Shown: positions 16,150 through 23,603 of the stretch, one piece after another
Layout of the letters: each line of letters opens with the position of its first letter
Numbering within the stretch: the stretch's first letter is position 1
NCBI GenBank assembly: GCA_015486845.1
Contig: WFQU01000117.1
Coordinates: 1-33,637 of the forward strand
Direction: 5' to 3'
Source: Anaerolineae bacterium
GTDB taxonomy: Bacteria; Chloroflexota; Anaerolineae; JAADDB01
DNA: 33,637 nucleotides
The notes under the pieces: generated by a model
The model's input: only the letters and a program-made list of their open reading frames with translations
The model's database searches: none
Told to the model about the DNA's origin: nothing
Program-made: the position numbers and the translations under genes

Positions 16150-16198
16150 TATACAACCTAATGGATGTCTTTGTTTAGGGTGTTTTATTGGTTGTATA
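16150..16198. other. Long-arm inverted repeat in the glpF upstream region
   Basis: TATACAACCTAAT (16150-16162) pairs with ATTGGTTGTATA (16187-16198), leaving one bulged T and a 24-base loop. No T-run follows on either strand in terminator position. A second possible hairpin of C7 (16209-16215) with G6 (16234-16239) adjoins it. These could shape a leader RNA from the upstream promoter. Confidence 0.45.
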
Positions 16199-16422
16199 AA
16201 GGAATTAGCCCCCCCTGATATCAATAAACATGTGGGGGGAAGTGGAAAAACTGGAGTAATAACAATGAGAAGTTTGTTCGGCTGATGATAGTAGCGCTAC
16301 TGCATAACGACTGCTTGTGTGTGGATAACGCTTATTTGAAGGACAAGCTACCATTGCTTTATGCTCCCAACAAATTAAGTCTTTGAGTCATTGGCCATTA
16401 AGCCGATTGATGTTTTTATTAC

Positions 16423-16439
16423 TACATTGTAATAATGTA
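16423..16439 (-). promoter_or_regulatory. Operator-like inverted repeat, promoter-distal
   Basis: TACATT-GTAAT-AATGTA is a perfect 6-5-6 inverted repeat about 45-60 bases downstream of the predicted transcription start of the 16487-16514 minus-strand promoter. It shares its 5-base spacing with the neighbouring 16452-16474 repeat. Confidence 0.45.
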
Positions 16440-16451
16440 ACGCATGTACAC

Positions 16452-16474
16452 ATATGTGCATGCCTTGCACATAT
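16452..16474 (-). promoter_or_regulatory. Operator-like inverted repeat, promoter-proximal
   Basis: ATATGTGCA-TGCCT-TGCACATAT is a perfect 9-5-9 inverted repeat placed right after the predicted start site of the consensus promoter, which suits a repressor. The overlapping CACATATGTG is a further 10-bp palindrome. The SorC-family protein of the cluster is the natural candidate ligand, by context only. Confidence 0.55.
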
Positions 16475-16486
16475 TCTACACTTGGT

Positions 16487-16514
16487 AGTATAGCACAAAA
16501 ACCGGATTTGTCAA
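16487..16514 (-). promoter_or_regulatory. Consensus sigma-70 promoter directed toward glpF
   Basis: On the minus strand TTGACA (16514-16509) is followed after 16 bases by TATACT (16492-16487). It points toward glpF, whose start is about 820 nt away, with no terminator recognised between. It could equally serve an unannotated small RNA. Confidence 0.75.
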
Positions 16515-16719
16515 GGGGTTCCGGCGCAAAACGGGGACAAAATCGTGAGAATTTGCCGTTTTTTCGTGATTTTGCAGTTTTCAAGGCGACATTGGGATAT
16601 TCCCTTTACACTTTCACGGTTTCCCGCCGGAGCGCTTTGGCACGTGACGCACCCATGAGGGGGCATCATCCGAAGCGGGTGGCCGTTAGCGTGTGGGCAA
16701 TGGCGAATGGATAAGTAAC

Positions 16720-16842
16720 TCCGGCGATTGGAAATTGCTGCAAACGTTGCGAAATCTGCCTGTGCAGGCGTTGCCCTGATTTATAGTTGCTGGGCTGGTT
16801 ACCTTTATGATTTGTAGAACGCTGATATGCGCTGATTTGATT
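16720..16842 (+). repeat. TCCGGCGATTrGAAAT-type repeat, short form, plus ATCAGCG-type unit
   Basis: TCCGGCGATTGGAAATTGCTG to ATAGTTGCTGGG (about 16720-16793) aligns with 19855-19962, which carries an extra internal segment of about 36 bp. AACGCTGATATGCGCTGATT (16818-16837) then belongs to the ATCAGCG family. Confidence 0.65.
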
Positions 16843-16895
16843 TCCATCCGCATGAACTAACACGCGGCGGTGCGATTCTGTGCATTGCGTGAAGA

Positions 16896-16904
16896 TGGTA
16901 CAAT
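16896..16904 (+). promoter_or_regulatory. Possible extended -10 for the FGGY kinase
   Basis: TGGTACAAT has the TGn extension before a TACAAT hexamer, 36 bp before the kinase ATG. The -35 region is poor. A promoter relying on the extended -10 is plausible, with moderate to low certainty. Confidence 0.35.
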
Positions 16905-16940
16905 GGTCAAAAGGTATTATCGTTACAAGGAGGTTTTATC

Positions 16941-18356
16941 ATGTCCGATCGCTTGACCGTGGTCATTGACCAGGGAACCCACGCGACCAGGGCCCTGGCC
17001 ATCGATCAACAGGGCCGTATACGCGCTTCAGCCTGGCAAAAAGTGGCTTTACATCGTTTGGGTCGGGAAATGGTGGAGCAAGATGCTGAAGAGATTGTGC
17101 GTTCGGTGTTGCAAGTGCTGAAAACAGTGTTGGCGGATCCGGAAGTCGTGCGGATGTCGATTGCACAGGCCGGCCTGGCCACTCAGCGTTCCACGGTCGT
17201 GGCCTGGGACCGTGAGAGTGGCCAGCCGTTAGCGCCGGCGCTCAGTTGGCAGGACCGTCGCACGGCGCATTGGCTGCAGCGGTTGCAGCCATATCAAGAA
17301 GAGATCAAACAGCGCACCGGACTTCCTTTGTCGCCCCATTATGGCGCCGGCAAATTGCGCTGGTACCTTGATCACGTTTCTATTGTTCGCCAGAAATTGA
17401 GCGGGAAGCGGCTGGCTATGGGCCCGTTGGCCAGTTTTCTCCTCTCCCGACTGCTGGAAGGACAGCCTTTGGTCGTTGATCACGCTAATGCGTCCCGCAC
17501 GCAACTCTGGAATATCGCCACTTGTGATTGGGATCCCTGGCTTTTAGACTTATTCGGCGTGCCGGAGGAAGCGCTACCCCATTGCCGGCCTATTTCCTCT
17601 CTTTACGGCGTTCTGCGCGGCACGGATATTCCGCTGTTGGCCGTGAATGGGGATCAAAACGCGGCGCTCTATGGCTGGGGGCAACCCCGTGGCGATACGG
17701 CCATCGTCAATTTGGGCACAGGGGCTTTTGTTCTGCTGCCGACGGGCAATGAATTGATACGTCACCCTCGCCTGCTTAGTGGCATTACCAATAGCAGCGA
17801 GACGGAGCGCTCGTATACTCTTGAAGGCACCGTCAATGGCGCCGGTGCAGCGCTTTCCTGGGCTGCCGAGCAGTGGCAAATCCCCGATCTCATTGCCCGG
17901 CTGCCCGGTTGGTTAGCCGAAGAAAACGAGCCGCCGATTTTTCTGAATAGCATTGGCGGTTTAGGCTCTCCCTGGTGGCAGACCGGGCCGGTGCCGGCCA
18001 TTGTCGGCGAGGGCAGCCTTGGACAAAAAGTGGTCGCGGTGGTGGAGAGTGTCTTGTTCTTATTGCAGGCGAATATCGACGCCATGGCCGAGGCCGGTTT
18101 GAACATCGATCGGCTGCAAGTCAGCGGCGGCCTGGCCCGGCTGGACGGATTGTGCCAGCGGTTGGCCGATTTGACTGGGTTGCCGGTGTACCGTTCCGTC
18201 GAAACAGAGGCAACGGCCAAAGGAATCGCCTGGCTGGCTGCCAGCGGCCGGGGCCGGTGGGGTGCAAGTGCGGCTGAAAGTGTGTTCTCGCCGAGAGGAA
18301 ATGGTGCGCTCCAAGACCGCTACCGACAATTTTGCCGCCTGATCGTTGCGGAATGA
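16941..18356 (+). CDS. Divergent FGGY-family kinase, GlpK-like, substrate unknown
   Basis: A 471-residue carbohydrate/polyol kinase. It keeps DQGTHATRALAIDQQG at the N-terminus, SWQDRRT, HYGAGKLRWYLD, VDHANASRTQLWN, NGDQNAALYGWG with the catalytic Asp, NLGTGAFVLLPTG and the C-terminal VSGGLARLDGLCQRL. It is shorter than GlpK (504 here) and replaces APYW-ARG-IVGLTRG with SPWWQTGPVPAIVGEG, so it is a paralogue with a changed substrate pocket. The start follows AAGGAGG at good spacing. A GPH-type symporter gene begins 30 bp downstream, suggesting uptake and phosphorylation of the same sugar or polyol. Pentulose, erythritol-like or glycerol-like substrates are all possible, and none is assigned. 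Confidence 0.88.
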   Translation: MSDRLTVVIDQGTHATRALAIDQQGRIRASAWQKVALHRLGREMVEQDAEEIVRSVLQVLKTVLADPEVVRMSIAQAGLATQRSTVVAWDRESGQPLAPALSWQDRRTAHWLQRLQPYQEEIKQRTGLPLSPHYGAGKLRWYLDHVSIVRQKLSGKRLAMGPLASFLLSRLLEGQPLVVDHANASRTQLWNIATCDWDPWLLDLFGVPEEALPHCRPISSLYGVLRGTDIPLLAVNGDQNAALYGWGQPRGDTAIVNLGTGAFVLLPTGNELIRHPRLLSGITNSSETERSYTLEGTVNGAGAALSWAAEQWQIPDLIARLPGWLAEENEPPIFLNSIGGLGSPWWQTGPVPAIVGEGSLGQKVVAVVESVLFLLQANIDAMAEAGLNIDRLQVSGGLARLDGLCQRLADLTGLPVYRSVETEATAKGIAWLAASGRGRWGASAAESVFSPRGNGALQDRYRQFCRLIVAE

Positions 18357-18385
18357 TGGCAATGCACAGCTAACGGGTCACCGTT

Positions 18386-19822
18386 ATGGCACGGAAACTA
18401 TCGCAACGATCAAAACAAACTCTCCCGGGAAAAATGAGCATGGAAAATAATCGTATGATGGAGGCTGAGATCAATCGGCGTCCGGAAAAGCTATCCCCTC
18501 GCCGGAAACTGACCTGGCATGAAGTCGTCGGCTATGGCATGGGAGATTTTGGCAGCAATATGGTTTGGGGGCTCACCAGTGTGTTCCTCTTGTTCTTTTA
18601 CACAGATGTCTTTGGCTTAACAGCTTTGGCGGCCGGTGTTTTGTTATCGATTGCCCGCGTTCTCGATGCCGGTTTCGATCTTATTTCCGGCCTGCTGACT
18701 GAACAATTACACTTTCGTTGGGGAAAGTTTCGCACCTATTTGCTTTTCGGGCCGATTCCTATGGGCATATTGCTTGTTCTGAGTTTTACAACACCCCATA
18801 TCAGCGACGCTATGAAGCTCTTTTACGCCTACGCAACCTATATTTTGCTCCTTTTTGTGTTTTCGGCCACCAATACACCTTATGGCGCTTTAGCGACCAC
18901 GATGACGCAAGATATCGCTGAGCGTAACAGTTTATCCTCGGCGCGTGCTATCGGTGCTATTATTGGTTCCGGGTTTGTCGTGGGGATGGCTACCCCGTGG
19001 TTAGTCTCCGTATTGGGGCGCGGCAATGAGGCGCGCGGGTTTCAATGGGTTGCACTTCTGTTCGCCGTGATCTGCGTTTTGGCGCTTTGGACTACTTTCA
19101 TTACGAGCAAGGAGTATTACGTTTCAGCGTCGGATAGTGGATTTTCTCTGCGGAAACTTAGTTTCATCATCATGCACGATCCGCCGTTCCTCATAATGAC
19201 TTCATCTGCGCTGCTATCCTCTGCCAGCTGGCTCACGCACAATGCCATGCCCCCCTATTATGTGACGTACGACATGGGCCGGCCCGGGGTTTTGAGTTTG
19301 TTTCTTGGTATCGGGACAATAGCCATTTTAGCCGGCGTTGCCGGGGGAAAGGCTGTTATTCGTATTCTCGGTAAACGCGATACGATGATTGTCGGGAATA
19401 TTATCAGCGCGGCCGCAATGATTGTTTTCTACTTCACGCCATTTGACAATTTGGTGATGATCTTCGCATTGCAGATTATAGTTTCTTTTGGTGGCGGTGT
19501 TGGATTGGTGCCCCTTTGGTCAATGTTAGCCGACACGGTTGAATACGGCGAATGGAAAACCGGCTACCGCGCTGAAGGAGGGCTCTATTCTGTAGCCAGT
19601 GCGGTGATGAAAATCGGGTGGGCGATTTCTGGTGCACTTCCGGCCTGGATACTGAGCAGCAGCGGCTACATTCCCAACCGGGGACAGCCGCTCTCCTCGC
19701 TGGTGGGTATCAATATCGCTTTTAATCTGTTGCCGGCGTTTTTGCTTTTGGCAGCGACGATTCTGCTCTTCTGGTATCACCTGGATGAGAAGCTATTTGA
19801 CCAAATTGTGAGTGAGCTGTGA
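18386..19822 (+). CDS. GPH-family (MelB-like) sugar:cation symporter
   Basis: A permease of up to 478 residues with about 12 transmembrane helices. The family signature appears as GYGMGDFGSNMVWGL, the DAGFD pair equivalent to the cation-site acidic residues of MelB, FRWGKFRTYLL, NTPYGALATTMTQD and YGEWKTGYRAEGG in the late loop. GPH transporters import glycosides, pentosides or hexuronides with H+ or Na+. The true start is uncertain: the track ATG has no ribosome binding site, and ATG at 18434 (MSMENN) or the MMEAE pair at about 18455 would trim the charged N-terminal tail without touching the first helix. It is paired with the FGGY kinase upstream and followed by a repeat-rich gap. Confidence 0.9.
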   Translation: MARKLSQRSKQTLPGKMSMENNRMMEAEINRRPEKLSPRRKLTWHEVVGYGMGDFGSNMVWGLTSVFLLFFYTDVFGLTALAAGVLLSIARVLDAGFDLISGLLTEQLHFRWGKFRTYLLFGPIPMGILLVLSFTTPHISDAMKLFYAYATYILLLFVFSATNTPYGALATTMTQDIAERNSLSSARAIGAIIGSGFVVGMATPWLVSVLGRGNEARGFQWVALLFAVICVLALWTTFITSKEYYVSASDSGFSLRKLSFIIMHDPPFLIMTSSALLSSASWLTHNAMPPYYVTYDMGRPGVLSLFLGIGTIAILAGVAGGKAVIRILGKRDTMIVGNIISAAAMIVFYFTPFDNLVMIFALQIIVSFGGGVGLVPLWSMLADTVEYGEWKTGYRAEGGLYSVASAVMKIGWAISGALPAWILSSSGYIPNRGQPLSSLVGINIAFNLLPAFLLLAATILLFWYHLDEKLFDQIVSEL

Positions 19823-19826
19823 GAAT

Positions 19827-19963
19827 GGAACGCTGATCAACGCAGGCTGCCTTGTCCGGCGATTAGAAATCGCTGTTACAACTGCGAGACCTGCCTGCGC
19901 AGGTTACAAGCTAATCGCCGTAGGGCGATTTTGCAGATGTTGCCGTGACTTTTAGTCACTGGG
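19827..19963 (+). repeat. ATCAGCG-type unit plus long form of the TCCGGCGATTrGAAAT repeat
   Basis: GGAACGCTGATCAACGCAGG (19827-19846) is followed by TCCGGCGATTAGAAATCGCTG and ends at TTTTAGTCACTGGG. Compared with 16720-16793 it carries an extra segment containing CTAATCGCCGTAGGGCGATT, itself complementary to the first part, so it can fold into a long hairpin. It follows the symporter stop by 5 bp but has no T-tail. Confidence 0.65.
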
Positions 19964-19971
19964 CCAAATGG

Positions 19972-20025
19972 CCCCCCCGGCCGGGTGTGTTGCTCCCCCC
20001 AAGGTTGGGGAGTAGGGAGCGCCTT
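19972..20025 (-). repeat. G/C-run repeat TTGGGGGGAGC-AACACACCC
   Basis: Read on the minus strand, TTGGGGGGAGCAACACACCC is followed by GGCCGGGGGGG. The plus strand at 33247-33270 holds a close copy (TTGGGGGGAGCGCAACACAC). Both are intergenic. Nothing else in 19964-20066 resembles a gene. Confidence 0.6.
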
Positions 20026-20066
20026 CAGCTGCTGTGGTTTGTTAACATGAACTCAGCCCTGCCGAT

Positions 20067-20107
20067 TTGACAATATGATAGCTGCTCCATATACTCCCCC
20101 ACTGTAT
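20067..20107 (+). promoter_or_regulatory. Consensus promoter with overlapping inverted repeat for the CsoR/CstR-like gene
   Basis: TTGACA (20067-20072), a 17-base spacer and TATACT (20090-20095) form an excellent sigma-70 promoter. ATAC-TCCCCCACT-GTAT (20091-20107) overlaps the -10 and the expected start site. C-run/ATAC-GTAT operators are typical of CsoR-family repressors, so autoregulation is likely. The leader to the ATG is about 130 nt and contains direct repeats of AAGCGTTTT. Confidence 0.75.
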
Positions 20108-20230
20108 CTTGGTTGTTTTATAAGCGTTTTGGTTGATAAAAGAAGCGTTTTAATTACCAGGCAAGTGGGCACAGGCGAAAAAGCCGAACGTTTCGGGTGA
20201 AGCTTTTGCGGGCAAAATCAGGCGGGCGTT

Positions 20231-20503
20231 ATGCAGCGTATTGATGAACAAACGAAAATGAAAATTCAGCATCGTCTACATCGCGTCGAAGGGCAAGTGA
20301 GAGGCGTACAGCGGATGCTTGACGATGGTCGGGAATGCGATGAACTGTTGCAGCAATTGGCCGCGATAAGATCGGCAGTACATAATACGGCCATTTTGCT
20401 GGCGCGTTCTTACACTGAAAGTTGTCTTACAGATCCGGACATGACGATTTCACCGCGGAAATTGACGGATCGCCTTTTGCATTTGTTGGACAGGGTGGAT
20501 TAA
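20231..20503 (+). CDS. CsoR/CstR-family transcriptional repressor
   Basis: A 90-residue all-helical DUF156 repressor (CsoR/FrmR/RcnR/CstR family), recognised by HRLHRVEGQVRGVQRMLDDG and LLQQLAAIRSAVHNTA. By alignment to M. tuberculosis CsoR numbering the copper ligands Cys36-His61-Cys65 read Cys36, Tyr61, Cys65. Loss of the histidine with both cysteines kept is what I expect of CstR-type sensors that react with persulfides rather than bind Cu(I). The downstream thioredoxin, glutaredoxin and OsmC genes fit a thiol/sulfur-stress role. The RBS is weak (GGCGGGCG). The promoter and operator at 20067-20107 suggest autoregulation. Copper or another metal remains possible. Confidence 0.9.
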   Translation: MQRIDEQTKMKIQHRLHRVEGQVRGVQRMLDDGRECDELLQQLAAIRSAVHNTAILLARSYTESCLTDPDMTISPRKLTDRLLHLLDRVD

Positions 20504-20620
20504 GCGAATATTAGCCTGTTGGTTTAGCCAGAGGGCAATGCCCGGCAGGCATTCAGATGTAATTTCTGGCGCGATTGCATAGCGATGTGCGAAGACAAAG
20601 AAATGCAAGGAGAGCATGAT

Positions 20621-21025
20621 ATGAGTTTATTAACTCGTTTATTGGGCACAGGAGAAACCAAACGGGGTTTGATCAGTGCGGAAATAGAAACACCGACCGT
20701 GACTATTGAGCCAGTTCACATCACGGATGCAGAGTTCGAGTCGGTTGTGCTGCAAAGCGATAAGCCGGTTTTGCTGGATTTGTGGGCTGACTGGTGTGTG
20801 CCGTGTCATATGATCGCTCCGGCGGTGGAGGATTTAGCGGTGGAATTTGATGGACAAGCACTCGTAGCTAAAATTGACGTGGATGCTAATCCCATGGTGC
20901 CACAGAAATATGGTATCATGGGTATTCCTACTTTACTCCTTTTCAAGGAGGGGCAAGAGGCGGATCGGATTGTCGGGGTGACAACGTACGGTAATTTACG
21001 TAAGCATTTAACTGCCTTGCTCTAA
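20621..21025 (+). CDS. Thioredoxin with WCVPC active site
   Basis: A 134-residue thioredoxin-fold disulfide reductase. The active site is WADWCVPCHMIAPAVE (Cys59, Cys62). VP in the middle instead of the usual GP is expected to change the redox potential. The cis-proline loop is GIPTLLLFKEG. About 30 residues of N-terminal extension precede the fold, with no signal peptide, so it is cytoplasmic. The ATG at 20621 (MSLLTRLLG) is chosen over the track start at 20585 because AAGGAG lies 10 nt upstream. It follows the CsoR/CstR-like gene by 117 bp, a gap with a small palindrome GGGCAATGCCC (20533-20543), and could share its transcript. Confidence 0.93.
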   Translation: MSLLTRLLGTGETKRGLISAEIETPTVTIEPVHITDAEFESVVLQSDKPVLLDLWADWCVPCHMIAPAVEDLAVEFDGQALVAKIDVDANPMVPQKYGIMGIPTLLLFKEGQEADRIVGVTTYGNLRKHLTALL

Positions 21026-21141
21026 TGGAGATATGGGGGCGCGTCAGACCATTGAGCGCGTTGACGCGCTTCTCCCCTCTCTATATTGCTGTCGGGCGGT
21101 ACAGTTTTGACTGCTAATGTAATGGTTGGGGAAGCGGGGAG

Positions 21142-21867
21142 ATGATGATTACAGGCAGTGGGCAATGGATTGTTGGCGGGCTTGACCTGCTTTGGGGTTT
21201 CCTTTCGGTCTATTTTGGTTTGCGCCTTTGGCGGATGAACCGAGCTGATCGACAGGTAAGCCGTTATCAATGGGGTTGGGTGCTCGTTTGGTTAGGGGCA
21301 GCGGCTTTGGCGCGCGGGGCCTACACGCTGGGCGGTGAACAATTACCGCTGGCAATCGGTTATTGGCTGCGGGTGGTTGAGCTCTACTTGTGGGGTTTGG
21401 CGGTACTTAACACGTTGTTGGCTGCATTTTTCATGGCGGTTCCGGCTGCCCAACGTGATCGTATCATGTGGTTGCCCTGGCTGCAATTTTTCGTTTTCTT
21501 GCTCACTGTGAGCTTCCTGCGCCATGATTTCTATTTGGTGAGCATGAACTATGCCCCGGTATTGTTACTTTTGGGCTGGTTCTTGCTGCAGGATGCGCAG
21601 GAAAATCATCTGGTGGCATTTCTTTGGTATGGCATCGTTGCTTTTTCCCTGCTCTTTGTGTTAGATGAGGCCATGGGCCGGGCGTTGATTGGCACACATG
21701 TTGCCTTGCCGGCTATAGCCATTGTAGGCTTGCTCGGTTCCTATTTCTTTTATCGGGGCGGGATTGGCTTGCATGATCGGGATATCGTGCAAGTACGGCC
21801 GCCCTCCTTGAAACGCGGGAAAAGCAAACGCAAGTCGGGCCAGCATGAACGGAAGAACGATAGTTAA
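21142..21867 (+). CDS. Polytopic membrane protein of unknown function
   Basis: A 241-residue protein with about seven hydrophobic segments, spaced from about residue 10 to 212, and a basic, hydrophilic C-terminal tail (about 218-241, rich in K/R/G/S) that should be cytoplasmic. No family was recognised. The segments contain many Trp and Leu and a conserved-looking LRHDFY and DEAMGR between helices. The start is ATG at 21142, or the next codon ATG at 21145, with GGGGAAGCGGGGAG just upstream. It lies 116 bp after the thioredoxin gene on the same strand. The intervening DNA contains GAGCGCGTTGACGCGCTTCT, a possible hairpin (GCGCGTT-GACGCGC). Confidence 0.75.
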   Translation: MMITGSGQWIVGGLDLLWGFLSVYFGLRLWRMNRADRQVSRYQWGWVLVWLGAAALARGAYTLGGEQLPLAIGYWLRVVELYLWGLAVLNTLLAAFFMAVPAAQRDRIMWLPWLQFFVFLLTVSFLRHDFYLVSMNYAPVLLLLGWFLLQDAQENHLVAFLWYGIVAFSLLFVLDEAMGRALIGTHVALPAIAIVGLLGSYFFYRGGIGLHDRDIVQVRPPSLKRGKSKRKSGQHERKNDS

Positions 21868-21989
21868 TAGCATGTCGTTTCCTGTTTGCGCGTAATGAAC
21901 GAATCCTTGGTGTGAAGACGATGTAGAAATCCATTGAGATAACTGTTTTGGGACAAACGGAAGAAGAAAATCGTTTTTGTAAAAGCTGC

Positions 21990-22270
21990 GTGCCGACTTA
22001 TGCTTCGCAACAATGAAGTCTGGAGACGACTGTATTTGCTTGGTACGTTCCCTATGCCGGCACGAGTTGTGTATTTAGACGCATTGGATTCTGTTACGTA
22101 GGCCGAGTACTTGTACCACATTTGCTTGGCTAAACGGAATGACCTGCATTTCTCGATCTGTCGGTCGAAGGGGAATTTGGTGGAGCGGTCGTGCCGAGCC
22201 GTATGTGCTGGCCCGGGCATTGCGCAGCTATTTAGAAGAACAAGAAGAAACAGCCGTTTTCGCCCGTTGA
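21990..22270 (+). pseudogene. Possible decayed coding remnant before the MFS gene
   Basis: No intact ORF covers 21868-22280 on the plus strand, but protein-like stretches occur in changing frames: LLGTFPMPARVVYLDALDS (about 22036-22092) then a stop, and GRAEPYVLARALRSYLEEQE (from about 22189) ending at a stop just before the MFS ribosome binding site. This may be a degraded gene, or chance. The 164-aa minus-strand ORF across it lacks an RBS and overlaps the MFS start, and is not accepted. Confidence 0.25.
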
Positions 22271-22280
22271 AGGAGAACCC

Positions 22281-23603
22281 ATGGTGACAAAGGGGGCTGC
22301 CGAGCTCGATGAACAGCAAACCCAGTTTAACACTTTTGTAGAGCGACATTTCCGGCATAATTTCTTAGCGGCTATGGTGCATGGTACGTTTTTCCAACTT
22401 AGCGCTGCATTTGTGAGTCCGGCGACGATTTTGCCGGCTTTCATCAACACTTTGACCGGCTCAAAAGCGATCGTCGGCGTGATGATAGCCATTGCCACGG
22501 GGGGGGGCTATGTGACGCAATTGCCGGCCGCCAGGTTTTTGGAATCTAAGCCACACAAACAACCTGCTTTAATTGCTGCGATTTCTATTCGGCTCATTTC
22601 CTGGTTTCTCATCGCGGCCATGACTTATTTGTGGGGTGTTACCCATCCGCTGTTAGTATTATTTGTTTTCTTATTACTGCTGCTGATTTTTTCCATGGCC
22701 GGCGGCTTGGGCACTGTGGCCTATGGAGATGTCATTGCTAAAGCGATCCCAGCCCAGCGCCGCGGACGGTTTGCCGGGTTTCGTTACCTGTTGGGCAGCT
22801 TCTTAGCCATCGGAGCCGGCTTTGCTATCCGCTGGGTACTGAAACGTCCGGATTTGTTTCCTTATCCGGCCAACTTTGCGCTAATCTTTTTAGGTAGTGC
22901 TCTTAGTTTGAGTGTCGCTTTTTTTGGCTTCTGGATGATTCGGGAGCCGGTGGATCCGGTATTAGGTGAGCTGTTAGATGTGCACGCCTTTTTTCGTTTG
23001 GCGGGGAAGCTTTGGCGTCGATATAGCAATTTCCGGCTTTTCATACTTAACCGGTTAGCCGGGGAAACATGGCAAATTAGCATGCCCTTTTATGTTTTGT
23101 ACGCCAAACATGATTTGCACGTTTCTACGGCCAGTATCGGCCTTTTTGTGGTGGGACAGCTAGCGGGTGGCATGATTGGTAACCTGTTTTGGGGCTTTTT
23201 GGGCGATCGCAGTGGCAATAGGATTGTTATCGTGGTGAGTTCTTTATTGTTGGTGACCATTCCGCTGGCAGCATTGCTGTCGCCGGTCGGTTCTGACTGG
23301 ATCTTTATGCTGGTCTATGTGCTCATCGGCTTCGTAATCGCGGGACGACGCATCGGCTACACGAATTACCTGCTGGAAATCGCTGCGCCGGACGTGCGCT
23401 CGACCTGCATTGCCATGAATGGCACCTGGATGATTCCAACTGCCTTTTATCCCATTATCGGCGGCGTGCTGGCGTCTTTTTGGACCTATCGCTGGCTGTT
23501 CTGGTTGACAACAGTGTTAGCGCTATTGGCATTTATCGCTTCCTGGTGGCTACGCGAACCCCGGCAAGGCGAAATGGCGGTTTGCACAGCTTCTGGCAGT
23601 TAG
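22281..23603 (+). CDS. Major facilitator superfamily transporter
   Basis: A 440-residue permease with about 12 hydrophobic helices and a hydrophilic N-terminal 25 residues. MFS features include AKAIPAQRRGRFAGFRYLLG in the first half and the loop GFLGDRSGNRIVIVVSS (a GxxxDRxGxR-type A motif) in the second half. The substrate is not identifiable. The ATG is preceded by AAGGAGAACCC. It is on the same strand as the redox genes on both sides. The 3' end overlaps the promoter of the sigma-factor gene. Confidence 0.9.
   Translation: MVTKGAAELDEQQTQFNTFVERHFRHNFLAAMVHGTFFQLSAAFVSPATILPAFINTLTGSKAIVGVMIAIATGGGYVTQLPAARFLESKPHKQPALIAAISIRLISWFLIAAMTYLWGVTHPLLVLFVFLLLLLIFSMAGGLGTVAYGDVIAKAIPAQRRGRFAGFRYLLGSFLAIGAGFAIRWVLKRPDLFPYPANFALIFLGSALSLSVAFFGFWMIREPVDPVLGELLDVHAFFRLAGKLWRRYSNFRLFILNRLAGETWQISMPFYVLYAKHDLHVSTASIGLFVVGQLAGGMIGNLFWGFLGDRSGNRIVIVVSSLLLVTIPLAALLSPVGSDWIFMLVYVLIGFVIAGRRIGYTNYLLEIAAPDVRSTCIAMNGTWMIPTAFYPIIGGVLASFWTYRWLFWLTTVLALLAFIASWWLREPRQGEMAVCTASGS

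Larger units (their letters stand above)
15660..16940. other. Long divergent non-coding region between glpF and the FGGY kinase
   Basis: No ORF here has a credible ribosome binding site plus protein-like sequence. The 69-aa minus-strand ORF at 16375-16584 overlaps a promoter and is rejected. The region holds an FNR-like site, a CRP-like site, an A/T-rich stretch with several inverted repeats, a consensus minus-strand promoter and, nearer the kinase, dispersed repeat copies. A leader of about 820 nt would precede glpF if the 16487-16514 promoter is used for it. Confidence 0.7.

Noticed and set aside
16375-16584. 69-aa minus-strand ORF
   Set aside because: It spans the consensus promoter and both operator-like repeats, so it cannot be read from that promoter, and its sequence is not protein-like.
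18386-18433. N-terminal 16 residues of the GPH symporter as a real extension
   Set aside because: No RBS precedes this ATG and the residues are hydrophilic with no family similarity. Kept in the coordinates only because the alternative starts are also weak.
21864-22358. 164-aa minus-strand ORF in the gap before the MFS gene
   Set aside because: It overlaps the MFS start and its RBS in antisense, has no recognisable motif and lacks a ribosome binding site.
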